64,000 nt of DNA from GCA-2737665 sp044344795 (GTDB lineage: Bacteria > Bacteroidota > Bacteroidia > Palsa-965): contig JBIJCF010000007.1 in the NCBI GenBank assembly GCA_044344795.1, positions 1 through 64,000 on the forward strand, read 5' to 3'. How positions within the stretch are numbered: position 1 is the first letter of the stretch; every line of letters starts with the position of its first letter. Below are positions 34,010-43,513 of the stretch, in pieces. A program made the translations under genes and the position numbers. The notes beneath the pieces were generated by a model that made no database searches, was not told the origin of the DNA, and saw nothing but the letters and a program-made list of their open reading frames with translations.

Positions 34010-36211
34010 TTATTCTTGCGGTTTATTATCCTGTTGCGGACGCGGTTGACGCGGACCACGGTTATTGTTCCCGCCTTGCGGACGTTCTACGTAACCTTCG
34101 GGTTTTGGCATCAACACTTTGCGCGACAAACGGAATTTGCCGGTCTTTGGGTCTACCTCTACCAGTTTCACCTGAATCATATCGCCTTCCTTCAACACGC
34201 CGTCCATAGATTCCAGGCGCTTCCAATCTACTTCGGAAATATGCAGCAAACCATCTTTGCCCGGCAAGAATTCAACGAACGCACCAAACGGCATGATGCT
34301 CTTCACTTTGCCATCGTATACCGTTCCAACTTCAGGCACAGTAACAATGCCTTTCACGCGAGCCAACGCACGGTCAATAGAATCTTTATCTGCAGATGCG
34401 ATATCTACAACGCCGGTTTCGCCCACTTCCGTAATGCTGATAATCGTGTTAGTCTCGCGCTGAATTTCCTGAATAATTTTACCGCCCGGTCCGATAACCG
34501 CTCCGATAAACTCACGTGGAATGATGATCTGAACCAATCGTGGTGCATGCGCTTTCAATTCAGAACGAGGCTCGCTGATGGTTTTCATCATTTCACCTAA
34601 AATGTGCTGACGACCTTGTTTCGCTTGCTCCAACGCCTGCTCCATTACTTCGTATGGTAAACCGTCTACTTTCAAATCCATTTGAACAGCAGTGATACCA
34701 TTTACTGTGCCGCATACTTTGAAGTCCATGTCACCCAGGTGATCTTCATCTCCTAAGATATCAGACAACACAGCGTATTTGCCTGCAGCATCTGTAATCA
34801 ATCCCATTGCAATACCCGAAACCGGATTCTTGATCTTCACACCGCAATCCATTAATGCCAATGTTCCTGCACAAACGGTAGCCATTGAAGAAGAACCATT
34901 CGATTCCAAAATATCAGAAACGATACGAATCGTGTACGGATTGTCATCCGGCAAAATGTTGGTTAATGCACGCAACGCCAAATTACCATGACCAATTTCA
35001 CGACGACCTGTTCCACGCATCGGCTTTGCTTCGCCGGTTGAGAAGGGAGGGAAGTTGTAATGCAACATGAAACGTGCATCTTCCTGAATAACCGCAGTGT
35101 CGATCATTTGCTGATCGTCCTTGGTTCCCAGAGTCACAGTAGTTAAAGATTGTGTTTCTCCACGTGTGAAAATTGCAGAGCCGTGTGCCATTGGCAAATA
35201 ATCTACTTCGCACCAAATTGGGCGAATATCCGCCAAACCACGACCGTCCAAACGACGGCGCTCGTCAAGAATCATACGGCGTACCGCTTCTTTTTCCACG
35301 TCGTGATAATATACTTTAGCTAACGATTCGTTTTCCGGTGTACGCTCTTCTTCTGGAAGTGATTCCCAGAATTCTTTGTACACGGCTTTGAATCCGTCTT
35401 TACGCAACGACTTGTTCGGATTGCCTTGCAGTGCTACAGCGTAGGCCTTGCCATAGCACGCCGCTTTTACTTTTGCACGCAACTCTTCATTATGTGTTTC
35501 GTGGGAATACTGACGCTTTTCGGTTTTACCTACTGCAGCAGCCAATTCCTTGATAGCACCAATTTGTACGCGAATAGCATCGTGTGCAAACTTGATGGCT
35601 TTCACCATGTCAGCTTCAGAAATTTCTTTCATCTCGCCTTCCACCATCACGATGTCTTTTTCGTTGGCACCGATGATCATATCAATATCAGACTGCGTCA
35701 TTTGTTCAATCGTTGGATTGATCACAAACTGTCCGTTGATACGACCAACGCGAACTTCAGAAATAGGGCCGTTGAACGGAATATCAGAAACAGCAATCGC
35801 TGCAGATGCCGCAAATCCTGCCAAACAATCCGGCAGCATGGTGCGATCGGAAGATATCAGATAAATTAAAATTTGTGTATCGGCATGATAATCCTCCGGG
35901 AATAATGGACGCATAGCGCGATCCACCAAACGGCTGGTTAAAATTTCGAGATCTGCCGGCTTTGCTTCACGCTTAAAAAAGTTACCGGGGATACGTCCTG
36001 CCGATGCGAACATTTCGCGGTAATCGACAGTTAACGGCATAAAATCTACGCCGGGCTTTGCATCGGCTGCAGATACTACTGTTGCAAGCAACATGGTGTT
36101 ACCCATGCGCACAACTACAGATCCATCTGCCTGTTTGGCCAATTTCCCTGTTTCAAGGGTGATGGTTCTTCCGTCACCGATGTCAAATGATTTTTGAATT
36201 CCTAGTTGCAT
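34010..36211 (-). CDS. pnp: polyribonucleotide nucleotidyltransferase (PNPase)
   Basis: 3'-5' phosphorolytic exoribonuclease of the RNA turnover machinery. Two RNase PH-like halves are evident (ALPLTVDYRE-like MPLTVDYREMF; second half with GTGRREIGHGNLA and SDILESNGSSSMATVC), followed by a KH domain (FIGAVIGPGGKIIQEIQ) and an S1 domain (GTVYDGKVKSIMPFGAFVEF). Full-length 733 aa; the tail is Pro/Gln/Asn/Arg rich. It follows rpsO on the same strand with a hairpin between them, as in many bacteria where rpsO-pnp is autoregulated. Confidence 0.97.
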   Translation of the reverse strand: MQLGIQKSFDIGDGRTITLETGKLAKQADGSVVVRMGNTMLLATVVSAADAKPGVDFMPLTVDYREMFASAGRIPGNFFKREAKPADLEILTSRLVDRAMRPLFPEDYHADTQILIYLISSDRTMLPDCLAGFAASAAIAVSDIPFNGPISEVRVGRINGQFVINPTIEQMTQSDIDMIIGANEKDIVMVEGEMKEISEADMVKAIKFAHDAIRVQIGAIKELAAAVGKTEKRQYSHETHNEELRAKVKAACYGKAYAVALQGNPNKSLRKDGFKAVYKEFWESLPEEERTPENESLAKVYYHDVEKEAVRRMILDERRRLDGRGLADIRPIWCEVDYLPMAHGSAIFTRGETQSLTTVTLGTKDDQQMIDTAVIQEDARFMLHYNFPPFSTGEAKPMRGTGRREIGHGNLALRALTNILPDDNPYTIRIVSDILESNGSSSMATVCAGTLALMDCGVKIKNPVSGIAMGLITDAAGKYAVLSDILGDEDHLGDMDFKVCGTVNGITAVQMDLKVDGLPYEVMEQALEQAKQGRQHILGEMMKTISEPRSELKAHAPRLVQIIIPREFIGAVIGPGGKIIQEIQRETNTIISITEVGETGVVDIASADKDSIDRALARVKGIVTVPEVGTVYDGKVKSIMPFGAFVEFLPGKDGLLHISEVDWKRLESMDGVLKEGDMIQVKLVEVDPKTGKFRLSRKVLMPKPEGYVERPQGGNNNRGPRQPRPQQDNKPQE

Positions 36212-36253
36212 AATTTTTGTTTTTCTCTAATTGCAGCTTGTCAGCAGGTCGCT

Positions 36254-36289
36254 AAAAAAGAAAGCATCCCCGCTGACGATAAGGGATGC
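36254..36289 (-). terminator. hairpin with T-run between rpsO and pnp
   Basis: On the minus strand GCATCCC / GGGATGC with a 12-nt loop and TTTCTTTTTT. It may end the rpsO transcript or act as an RNase processing/attenuation site before pnp. Confidence 0.75.
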
Positions 36290-36315
36290 CTTCCAGTATT
36301 AATTGAATTGAATCA

Positions 36316-36585
36316 TTACTTACGTAATTCGAGCTTCTTCAAGATCGCGCGGTAGCGTTCAATATCATTCTTTTTAAGATAGTCCAACAAACTTTTACGT
36401 TTACCTACCAAATTAATCAAAGAACGCTGAGTGCTTTTGTCCTTTGGCTTTTGCTTGAGGTGACCGGTTAAGTGTTGAATACGCAGTGTAAAGAGGGCGA
36501 TCTGAGCTTCTGGAGATCCGGTGTCTTTTTCGGATTTTCCGTGCTTTTTGAAGATGTCCTTCTTAATTTCCGACGTCAGGTACAT
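36316..36585 (-). CDS. rpsO: 30S ribosomal protein S15
   Basis: Small-subunit primary binding protein that joins 16S rRNA helices. At 89 aa it has the exact family length, with the conserved DTGSPEAQIALFTLRI and HLKxxxKDxxSxRSLINLVGKRKSLLDYL. The start ATG is preceded by an exact TATCTTTG box 57 bases upstream. It is followed by pnp. Confidence 0.98.
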   Translation of the reverse strand: MYLTSEIKKDIFKKHGKSEKDTGSPEAQIALFTLRIQHLTGHLKQKPKDKSTQRSLINLVGKRKSLLDYLKKNDIERYRAILKKLELRK

Positions 36586-36642
36586 AGTTTTGAGCTGTTA
36601 GTGGATTAAGAATTCCTGTTAATAATTATGTTAATTGAGCGG

Positions 36643-36650
36643 CAAAGATA
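36643..36650 (-). promoter_or_regulatory. -7 box TATCTTTG of rpsO
   Basis: On the minus strand the surrounding sequence reads AAAAAATAGTATCTTTGC, shared almost exactly with the fbaB promoter. A -33 TTTG is not at the right distance. Confidence 0.5.
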
Positions 36651-36673
36651 CTATTTTTTCCTTAACCGGCACT

Positions 36674-37519
36674 TTATTTCTTAAACATCATAAGTAGGTT
36701 GGAAATCGTGGGCTTCAATTCCTTACGATCCACGATGGCGTCCAAAAACCCATGTTCCAATACAAATTCCGCAGTCTGGAATCCTTTTGGAAGATCTTTT
36801 CCAATAGTTTCCTTCACAACCCGAGGACCTGCAAATCCAATTAAAGATCCCGGCTCCGAAATATTCAAGTCGCCCAACATCGCATAAGATGCGGTAACTC
36901 CGCCCGTTGTAGGATCTGTCAGCAAGGAGATGTAAGGAATTCCTTGCTTGTCCATCAACGACAACTTTGCCGATGTTTTCGCCATTTGCATTAAGGAATG
37001 CGCAGCTTCCATCATGCGCGCTCCGCCCGACTTGGAAATGATCATTAACGGCGTATTGTGCTCCAGACAATAGTCGATGGCACGTGAAATTTTCTCACCC
37101 ACGACAGATCCCATAGAACCGCCGATAAAAGAAAAGTCCATGCAACACACGACAATATCGTACCCGTTTACTTTCCCTGCCGCGCTGCGTAACGCATCTT
37201 TCAATCCGGTCTTTTTCTGTGAATCCACCAAACGATCGGGATATTTTTTCGTATCCGAGAAGTTTAAAGGGTCGGCACTTTGCAAGGCAGGATGCAATTC
37301 TGTGAATTGATTGTCATCAAACAGAATGGCGAAATACTCCGTAGAACCGATTCTATCGTGGTAATTACAATTCGGACACACGTGATGATTCGCGATGTGC
37401 TCGTTGGTAGGCAACACCTTTTTGCAAGACGGACACTTGTGCCACAAGCCTTCCGGTGTTTCCTTTTTTTCTTTGGTGGAAGTAGTAATACCTTCCTTAA
37501 TTCGTTTAAACCATCCCAT
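36674..37519 (-). CDS. accD: acetyl-CoA carboxylase carboxyltransferase subunit beta
   Basis: Transfers carboxyl from biotin to acetyl-CoA at the first step of fatty acid synthesis, in a complex with AccA. The 281-aa protein has the AccD zinc ribbon with C29/C32 and C48/C51 (HKCPSCKKVLP, HVCPNC), and the crotonase-like core with SKSGGARMMEAAHSLMQMAK and PTTGGVTASYAMLGD. Full length. It lies between fbaB and rpsO on the same strand; the accA gene is not in the window. Confidence 0.97.
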   Translation of the reverse strand: MGWFKRIKEGITTSTKEKKETPEGLWHKCPSCKKVLPTNEHIANHHVCPNCNYHDRIGSTEYFAILFDDNQFTELHPALQSADPLNFSDTKKYPDRLVDSQKKTGLKDALRSAAGKVNGYDIVVCCMDFSFIGGSMGSVVGEKISRAIDYCLEHNTPLMIISKSGGARMMEAAHSLMQMAKTSAKLSLMDKQGIPYISLLTDPTTGGVTASYAMLGDLNISEPGSLIGFAGPRVVKETIGKDLPKGFQTAEFVLEHGFLDAIVDRKELKPTISNLLMMFKK

Positions 37520-37567
37520 TGGTTCCTGTTTTAATGATGGAACTTAGCTATTGTAGCGAAAGTGGTA

Positions 37568-38626
37568 TTAAGCAATAGTGATATCATTAGCCAAATAAAC
37601 GTCCTGAATTGCATTCAACAATTCAACGCCGTCTTTCATCGGCTTCTGGAATGCCTTACGACCGGAAATTAATCCCTGACCGCCCGCACGCTTATTGATT
37701 ACGGCAGTTGCAACCGCTTCCGCCAAATCAGATGCCCCTTTAGATTCGCCACCGGAATTTATCAAGCCCATACGACCCATGTAGCAATTCGCCACTTGGT
37801 AACGGCATAAATCAATCGGATGATCTGAACTCAATTCAGAATACACTTTCGGATGTGTCTTACCATGACCAACTGCAGTATAACCCCCGTTGTTGGTTGG
37901 TAACTTTTGCTTGATGATATCCGCCTGAATAGTAACTCCCAGGTGGTTTGCTTGTGCTGTTAAATCGGCTGCTGTGTGATAATCTACACCGTCCTTCTTA
38001 AACGCGTTGTTGCGGATATAGCACCACAAAATAGTTGCCATGCCCAACTGATGCGCACGTTCGAAGGCTTCAGCAACTTCCAAAATTTGGCGGGAAGATT
38101 CTTCCGAACCGAAATAAATGGTTGCTCCAACAGCGCAGGCACCCAAATTCCAAGCTTCATCAACGGAACCAAACATACCCTGATCGTACTTATTTGGATA
38201 CGATAAAAACTCGTTGTGGTTGATTTTTACGATAAACGGAATTTTGTGTGCGTATTTGCGAGAAACTGAAGCCAACACGCCATATGTAGTAGCTACACCG
38301 TTACAACCGCCTTCGATGGCCAGCTTTACGATGTTTTCTCCGTCGAAATAAGCAGGATTAGGTGCAAAAGAAGCACCCGCAGAATGTTCGATACCCTGAT
38401 CAACAGGAAGTATTGATACGTAGCCGGTATTGGCCAAACGACCTGAGCCGTATATCGCCTGCAAACTGCGTAAAACCTGAGGCGTACGATTAGAGATTCC
38501 GAAAATACGATCTACGAAATCAGGACCCGGAAGGTGTAACTGTTCTTTAGAGATCGTTTTACTGGTATGATTCAGGAGGTAATCAGCTTGATTACCAAGA
38601 ACTTCGCGGATTTTTGCGCTTGACAT
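37568..38626 (-). CDS. fbaB: class I fructose-bisphosphate aldolase (FbaB/DeoC-LacD superfamily)
   Basis: Cleaves fructose-1,6-bisphosphate into DHAP and glyceraldehyde-3-phosphate by a Schiff base. The TIM barrel holds LPVDQGIEHSAG, GGCNGVATTYGVL, IPFIVKINHNEF and GRMGLINSGGESKGASD (phosphate loop). 352 aa. It lies upstream of accD on the same strand, gap 48 bases. A TAGCTTTG box precedes it at 31 bases. Confidence 0.93.
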   Translation of the reverse strand: MSSAKIREVLGNQADYLLNHTSKTISKEQLHLPGPDFVDRIFGISNRTPQVLRSLQAIYGSGRLANTGYVSILPVDQGIEHSAGASFAPNPAYFDGENIVKLAIEGGCNGVATTYGVLASVSRKYAHKIPFIVKINHNEFLSYPNKYDQGMFGSVDEAWNLGACAVGATIYFGSEESSRQILEVAEAFERAHQLGMATILWCYIRNNAFKKDGVDYHTAADLTAQANHLGVTIQADIIKQKLPTNNGGYTAVGHGKTHPKVYSELSSDHPIDLCRYQVANCYMGRMGLINSGGESKGASDLAEAVATAVINKRAGGQGLISGRKAFQKPMKDGVELLNAIQDVYLANDITIA

Positions 38627-38656
38627 TGCCGGCTAATTTTTAATTATTCAGGGGAG

Positions 38657-38664
38657 CAAAGCTA
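38657..38664 (-). promoter_or_regulatory. -7 box TAGCTTTG of fbaB
   Basis: In minus-strand context AAAAAATAGTAGCTTTGC, one base different from the rpsO promoter. -33 element not seen. Confidence 0.5.
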
Positions 38665-38742
38665 CTATTTTTTTCAGGTGGTTGTATACCTGTAATGCAA
38701 GTCTGATTTTATGCTCTCAAAGTACTGATAACCAGAACTATA

Positions 38743-41190
38743 TTAGAACGGATAACCAATACCGAAGTTAAGATTACTTGCCAGCGGTCGTCGCCCGGGA
38801 ACATACCATCGCTGTCCGAAAGGTTGCGCGGGATCACGAATTTGAAAGGCCCAGTCGAAACGAAGAATGAAAAAACTAAGGTCGTATCTCAAACCAACTC
38901 CGGGTCCGAAAGCATAATCATCAAGGAATCGTTTGAAATCGAAATGTCCTAAAGGTTTAGTGGAGTCTGCCTTAAACAACCAGATGTTACCGCCATCTGC
39001 GAAAATGGCTCCGTTCAAGGTTTTGGTGATTTTGAAACGCAATTCAATGTTGTACTCAGCCTGCACATCACCAAACTGCGCGTAATTTAATCCGTCGGGA
39101 TTGCTGTAACTGCCCGGCCCTAGGCTTCTGGCTTCCCAAGCGCGAATTCCGTTAGCACCACCGCCAAAGAAACTCTTCTCCAAAGGCATGGTCGGGAAGT
39201 TGGTCAGCGGCATACCCACGCCGTGGTTAATGCGAATTACCAAACTTTGATATTCGCTAAAATTCCAAACGTGGCGATAATCGGTAGTGACGCGTACATA
39301 TTGTGAAAAAGGAATTCCACCAATACGATACGACCCTAAGTCGTCTTCTTGGGCACCTGCCCATTCAAAAACTTTTCGAAGCGCGGTTCCGGATGCTTCG
39401 AAGGTGAATTGAAAATAATCGAAGTGCTCTTTTCTCTTTCCGCTTTTCGAATTTCGGATAAACGTGAATCGGGAATTCTGAATGAGGTGATCCGTAAAAC
39501 GATACTGTAACAATGGATCCTGATTGAGTAGCAGTTGTTCCAAACCGGCTTTGGGCGTGACTTTCACCACGTTGATCTGCAACGGATAAATACCCACTTG
39601 ATTGTAACCCGATTTACGAGTTCTTCTTCCATATGTGAAACCTGAAGATAAATTCCCCAATCCACGATCATAGTCGATACGACGTTGGTAGTTAGCCGAT
39701 GCACCAAAAACGGTACGCGCATTTTCTGTCCCGCGCAATCGCAATAAATTAAAAGGCCACAACGCGCGCGGCACATTGAAATTTACTTCGGCACCCGCTT
39801 CAATGGTATTAAACGTAATCTGATCACCTACTGTTTGATCTACCTGCGTTAACGGCTGTTGCGCTTCTGTTCCACCTTTCAAGCGTACTTCGAAAAATTC
39901 ACCGCCCTTGTTCACGTTGCGGTTGAGAAACTGATACGCACCACCAATTCCTAAGTTGGAACCCGTATTCGTGCCTTCCATTTGCACCGAGAACGACTGT
40001 CTGGAATACGGCAACAATTTTATTTCAATATCCAATTGATTGTTCGGTGCATCATGCGCATCAATTAACACCTGACGAAATAACTTCAGGTTACTCAACA
40101 TACGATACGTGGAATCCTGATCGATATCGCGATACAACATACCACCGGCAAATGATATGCGAGAAAAAAGCATTTCGGGTTTATAGGGATATTCCGGCTC
40201 CCACTTCAAATCGCGCAGAAAAAAAACGTCACCGTAGTTGATGGTATCGTAAACGGGAATAGAATCTTTTTTCAACAAGCGTCCATCGTAAATAGTAACC
40301 ACGTTTACATTTCGAATAGAATACCTCGGATGATTGTATTCTAACACTTCCTTATCGTTGATGCGATACACGGGGCGACCGACGATGATCTCTACATCAA
40401 GTTGATGACTTTTCAATGAAGAATCGACCGAAAAACGAATATAATCGCGAGAGAATTTGAAATATCCTTCATTCCGTAAACGGGTGGTGATACGTTGGCG
40501 TTCCGCTTCAAAAACATCCACGTCGTAACGCTTACCGGAGCGAATCAGGGATTGTGCAGTATCCTGAAAGATCATTGCCGCAATGTTGGTATCGTTGATA
40601 GTGTATTGCACATTACGAATCATATACGGTTTTGCCGGTTTTACGCGATACACCACTTTTGCTTTGCGATGACGACGTTTGTGGAATAAAGGATAAATCA
40701 ACGTATCCGTTACATCAGATCTGAAATAACCTTTGTTGTTGAGGTATTGCTCCAACTGAAATGTAGTTCGCTGTGTTTTTGTCGAATCCAGCACCACCGG
40801 AGGTTCTCCGATATTCGTCAAAACTTGCCCGATAGTTTTACGCTTTGCTCTTTTCGCCTTTCCTGCTGCCTCTAATCTTTTCTTACGCTCTTGCCTTTTT
40901 GCTTCCCGTTTAGGGTTCACCAAATTGTGAATGTGCAAGTACAGGGGAAACCCGGATCCGTTCTTCAAATAGCCTTTTTTCGGCCAATGTAAACCCAAGA
41001 GTTTTCGGTTGGGCTTTTGTTTCACATAGCCGTACATCTCCGACTTATCAATGTCAGGATTCTCGCAAACGATGTACACTTTTTTGAGCAACGTCTCGTT
41101 TTTCCCCAAACGCTTTGTGCTGCGACAAGCACCCAGTGTCACACTGAAAACGAGTAGAACTACTGCCGCATGATGAAAACGGATTTGCAA
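38743..41190 (-). CDS. TamA/BamA-like outer membrane lipoprotein (Omp85 superfamily)
   Basis: Large outer-membrane protein with POTRA-like repeats (TTRLRNEGYFKFSRDYI, YRVKPAKPY) and a C-terminal beta barrel that ends with GIGYPF and includes GGANGIRAWEARSLGPG, an Omp85 L6-like signature. The N-terminus has a lipobox (LLVFSVTLGAC), unusual but known in Bacteroidota TamA-like proteins. The ORF is open to 41262. I prefer the TTG start at 41190 (815 aa): its signal peptide is compact, and a TATATTTG box ends 28 bases before it. The ATG at 41247 would lie upstream of that box and give a long atypical leader. Role: insertion or export of surface proteins, inferred. Confidence 0.85.
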   Translation of the reverse strand: MQIRFHHAAVVLLVFSVTLGACRSTKRLGKNETLLKKVYIVCENPDIDKSEMYGYVKQKPNRKLLGLHWPKKGYLKNGSGFPLYLHIHNLVNPKREAKRQERKKRLEAAGKAKRAKRKTIGQVLTNIGEPPVVLDSTKTQRTTFQLEQYLNNKGYFRSDVTDTLIYPLFHKRRHRKAKVVYRVKPAKPYMIRNVQYTINDTNIAAMIFQDTAQSLIRSGKRYDVDVFEAERQRITTRLRNEGYFKFSRDYIRFSVDSSLKSHQLDVEIIVGRPVYRINDKEVLEYNHPRYSIRNVNVVTIYDGRLLKKDSIPVYDTINYGDVFFLRDLKWEPEYPYKPEMLFSRISFAGGMLYRDIDQDSTYRMLSNLKLFRQVLIDAHDAPNNQLDIEIKLLPYSRQSFSVQMEGTNTGSNLGIGGAYQFLNRNVNKGGEFFEVRLKGGTEAQQPLTQVDQTVGDQITFNTIEAGAEVNFNVPRALWPFNLLRLRGTENARTVFGASANYQRRIDYDRGLGNLSSGFTYGRRTRKSGYNQVGIYPLQINVVKVTPKAGLEQLLLNQDPLLQYRFTDHLIQNSRFTFIRNSKSGKRKEHFDYFQFTFEASGTALRKVFEWAGAQEDDLGSYRIGGIPFSQYVRVTTDYRHVWNFSEYQSLVIRINHGVGMPLTNFPTMPLEKSFFGGGANGIRAWEARSLGPGSYSNPDGLNYAQFGDVQAEYNIELRFKITKTLNGAIFADGGNIWLFKADSTKPLGHFDFKRFLDDYAFGPGVGLRYDLSFFILRFDWAFQIRDPAQPFGQRWYVPGRRPLASNLNFGIGYPF

Positions 41191-41215
41191 GGGCGAAAGA
41201 TTGAGATTACGTTTG
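41184..41215 (+). promoter_or_regulatory. promoter of the SpoU-type methyltransferase
   Basis: TTTG at 41184-41187, exactly 20 bp, then TACGTTTG at 41208-41215; near-ideal Bacteroidota promoter, 30 bases before ATG 41246. It lies across the divergent TamA-like start region. Confidence 0.65.
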
Positions 41216-41218
41216 CTG

Positions 41219-41226
41219 CAAATATA
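41219..41226 (-). promoter_or_regulatory. -7 box TATATTTG of the TamA/BamA-like gene
   Basis: Exact TAnnTTTG match on the minus strand, 28 bases before TTG 41190 and downstream of the alternative ATG at 41247. Confidence 0.5.
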
Positions 41227-41245
41227 GTACCCAACCGTCGAGTTC

Positions 41246-42010
41246 ATGCTGTCAAAAACCACGATCAGTTATTTGCGTTCCTTGCAACAGAAAAAATTCC
41301 GTGAAGAACACGGCGTATTTGTGGTGGAAGGCCATAAGTCAGTGATGGAATTTTTAAAGTCGGATTGGGAAGTGGAACACCTATATGCCGATGAGAGCTG
41401 GTTGCGGGAACACTCTCCCAGTGGCATTACATCCGGCATTTCTAATGCTGTAACTCGTGCCGAGATGGAACGCATTTCGGGATTGTCCACTCCTGCCGAA
41501 GTGCTGGCCGTGGTGAAACAAAATAAGACAGCGTGGGACGCTACCATCGCAGCAAACAATTGGACACTGGCATTAGACGGCATTCGCGATCCCGGCAATT
41601 TGGGTACCATTATTCGTATTGCCGATTGGTTTGCTATTCCGCAAATTGTGTGCAGCGAAGATTGTGTGGAATTGTACAACCCGAAAGTGGTGCAAGCCGC
41701 TATGGGTTCTATTACGCGAGTGACGGTATCGTATGCTACGTTTCCAACTTTTTTGCATCATGCTAAAAGCAAACAGCTTCCTATATACGGTGCAGACATG
41801 CACGGCGAATCGGTATATGCGCAGCCCATCCCGGCAGCAGGTGTTTTAGTCATTGGCAATGAAGCCAACGGCATTCGCGAAGAACAGCAAAGCGCGTTAA
41901 CACACCGCATCAGCATACCTGCGTACAAAACTTACGGAGCCGAGTCATTGAATGCTGCAGTGGCGACAGGCATTTTGTGCGCGGAGATAAAGCGAGCAAA
42001 AGGACAATAG
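41246..42010 (+). CDS. SpoU/TrmH family RNA 2'-O-methyltransferase
   Basis: SAM-dependent methyltransferase with the SPOUT trefoil knot (254 aa). N-terminal substrate domain (KKFREEHGVFVVEGHKSV) is followed by motif 1 LDGIRDPGNLGTIIRIADWF, motif 2 VLVIGNEANGI and motif 3 IPAYKTYGAESLNAAVATGI. The target tRNA or rRNA site is not predictable. The promoter is well formed. The start overlaps the alternative start of the divergent TamA-like gene. Confidence 0.93.
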   Translation: MLSKTTISYLRSLQQKKFREEHGVFVVEGHKSVMEFLKSDWEVEHLYADESWLREHSPSGITSGISNAVTRAEMERISGLSTPAEVLAVVKQNKTAWDATIAANNWTLALDGIRDPGNLGTIIRIADWFAIPQIVCSEDCVELYNPKVVQAAMGSITRVTVSYATFPTFLHHAKSKQLPIYGADMHGESVYAQPIPAAGVLVIGNEANGIREEQQSALTHRISIPAYKTYGAESLNAAVATGILCAEIKRAKGQ

Positions 42011-42126
42011 TTTTTCATACCACGGAGGATTTGTTAAATTGCAGGAAGTATTTTTTTTCACTTCAACATTAAACCTTCCGCCCCCGCACTCGTCCTACGT
42101 TCAGAAACAACCAAAAGAAACTTGAT

Positions 42127-42975
42127 ATGAAAACGAATTCATTTGTTATCCGAACTTTTGTAATTGCTGCGTTAAGTGCAACGGTATTCACCGGATGTCG
42201 CCGCGATGAAGAAGACAACGACACCAACGCCGCCGGCGATAATGCTTTGGCAGAAGCTATGTTTGCTGACGTTACCAACATCAGTGATGAAGCAGGACGC
42301 ACAGGCAGCTTGTCCAATTACCGCATCGACCCTAACAGCAACGCGATCTTGAGTCAGTGTGCGACCATTACCTTCGACTCCCTGAACGTTGCTGATGTGG
42401 ACACCTTAACTATCGACTTCGGTGCTACCAATTGTACCGGCAATGACGGACGCAATCGTCGCGGAAAAATTATTGTGCAATACTCCGGCGCGTATCGCGA
42501 TTCAGGCAGCACACACAACATTTCTTTCGACAACTATTTCGTGAACGACAATCAAATTTTAGGCAGTAAAACCGTTACCAACAACGGGCACAATGCTGCG
42601 GGCAATTTGGTGTACAGCATCAACGTGAACGGTTCAATTATTCTAGCTTCCAGTGGTGGCACGATTACGTGGACCTCTACCCGTCAGCGCGAGTGGACAC
42701 AAGGAGAAAGCACCATGCAGTGGAACGACGATATCTATTCCATCACCGGTTCAGCGAGCGGCACATCGGCTAGCGGAGAGAATTTTTCGGTGAACATTAC
42801 CAGTCCATTAATTCGTAACATGGCATTCGGTTGTCGTCGTCACTTTGTACAAGGCACATTCCAGTTAACACCCGGCAACCGCCCTATGCGCACTGTTGAT
42901 TTCGGTACCGGCACCTGCGACAATACCGCTACAGTTACCATCGGTAACAATACTTACACCATCACGTTGCGTTAG
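42127..42975 (+). CDS. hypothetical lipoprotein, 282 aa
   Basis: Signal peptide ends with a lipobox (ATVFTGC), so the mature N-terminus is Cys21, followed by a very acidic stretch (RRDEEDNDTNAAG). The rest is beta-rich, Asn/Thr/Gly rich, with repeated phrases such as KTVTNNGHNAAGNLVYSINVNGS, but no domain is recognised. Probably surface-exposed lipoprotein. It faces the convergent GNAT gene across a shared terminator. Confidence 0.75.
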   Translation: MKTNSFVIRTFVIAALSATVFTGCRRDEEDNDTNAAGDNALAEAMFADVTNISDEAGRTGSLSNYRIDPNSNAILSQCATITFDSLNVADVDTLTIDFGATNCTGNDGRNRRGKIIVQYSGAYRDSGSTHNISFDNYFVNDNQILGSKTVTNNGHNAAGNLVYSINVNGSIILASSGGTITWTSTRQREWTQGESTMQWNDDIYSITGSASGTSASGENFSVNITSPLIRNMAFGCRRHFVQGTFQLTPGNRPMRTVDFGTGTCDNTATVTIGNNTYTITLR

Positions 42976-42991
42976 CTGCAATTTTTAAAAT

Positions 42992-43025
42992 AAAAAAACG
43001 CCATCTGAACGGATGGCGTTTTTTT
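42992..43025. terminator. bidirectional terminator
   Basis: Perfect stem AAAAAACGCCATC / GATGGCGTTTTTT with a 6-nt loop between converging genes; A-run on one side and T-run on the other serve both directions. Confidence 0.92.
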
Positions 43026-43054
43026 GTGTCGTAGAATAACTAAATTTTTCTGCA

Positions 43055-43336
43055 CTAAAACTCCACATCCCGTATTTCCGGGGTTTTATCGAATACACTT
43101 TTAGCAAACGGGCACAATGGCATAATTTTAAGATGAGATTCGCGCGCATACGTCACAGCTGCCATTACCAGTTGTTTCCCCACACCTTTACCGTTAAAGG
43201 CAGGATTCACTTCCGTGTGATCGATGATAAATTTATCTGCTCCGGCTTGAGAGTACGTCATGTGTCCCGCTTCGGTGCTGTCGTCCATAGCCACAAAACA
43301 GCCTTTGCTTCCTTCGGGTTGATGGTGAATGTTCAT
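43055..43336 (-). CDS. GNAT-like N-acetyltransferase, short form (YjdJ-like)
   Basis: A 93-aa protein of the short GCN5-related group. Motif A reads VNPAFNGKGVGKQLVMAAV (Q/RxxGxG/A acetyl-CoA loop); CPFAKSVFDKTPE at the C-terminus is typical of the YjdJ/Gtn family (DUF4442-less acetyltransferase-like domain). Substrate unknown. Shares the terminator with the facing lipoprotein gene. Confidence 0.85.
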   Translation of the reverse strand: MNIHHQPEGSKGCFVAMDDSTEAGHMTYSQAGADKFIIDHTEVNPAFNGKGVGKQLVMAAVTYARESHLKIMPLCPFAKSVFDKTPEIRDVEF

Positions 43337-43513
43337 GAAGGGAAGGCAAGGAATTGTTGAAATTGAAGAACGTGTGCGTAATATTATTGATGTGTCCGAG
43401 AAATAGAAAAATTCCTAAATCCAACCCGCCTGAGAATAATCGTATCCTTTTAAACGAATAGACCTGCGGTGGTGGATTTGGGGATTGTATGTGTTCATCA
43501 ATGCCGGCATCGT

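Noticed and set aside
34016..35869. Plus-strand frames of 194 and 147 codons over pnp
   Set aside because: Antisense shadows of pnp; rich in Phe/His/Asn/Arg, no family signal.
43337..43513. Gap between GNAT and S24 regulator
   Set aside because: 177 bases scanned; no gene, hairpin or promoter of note.
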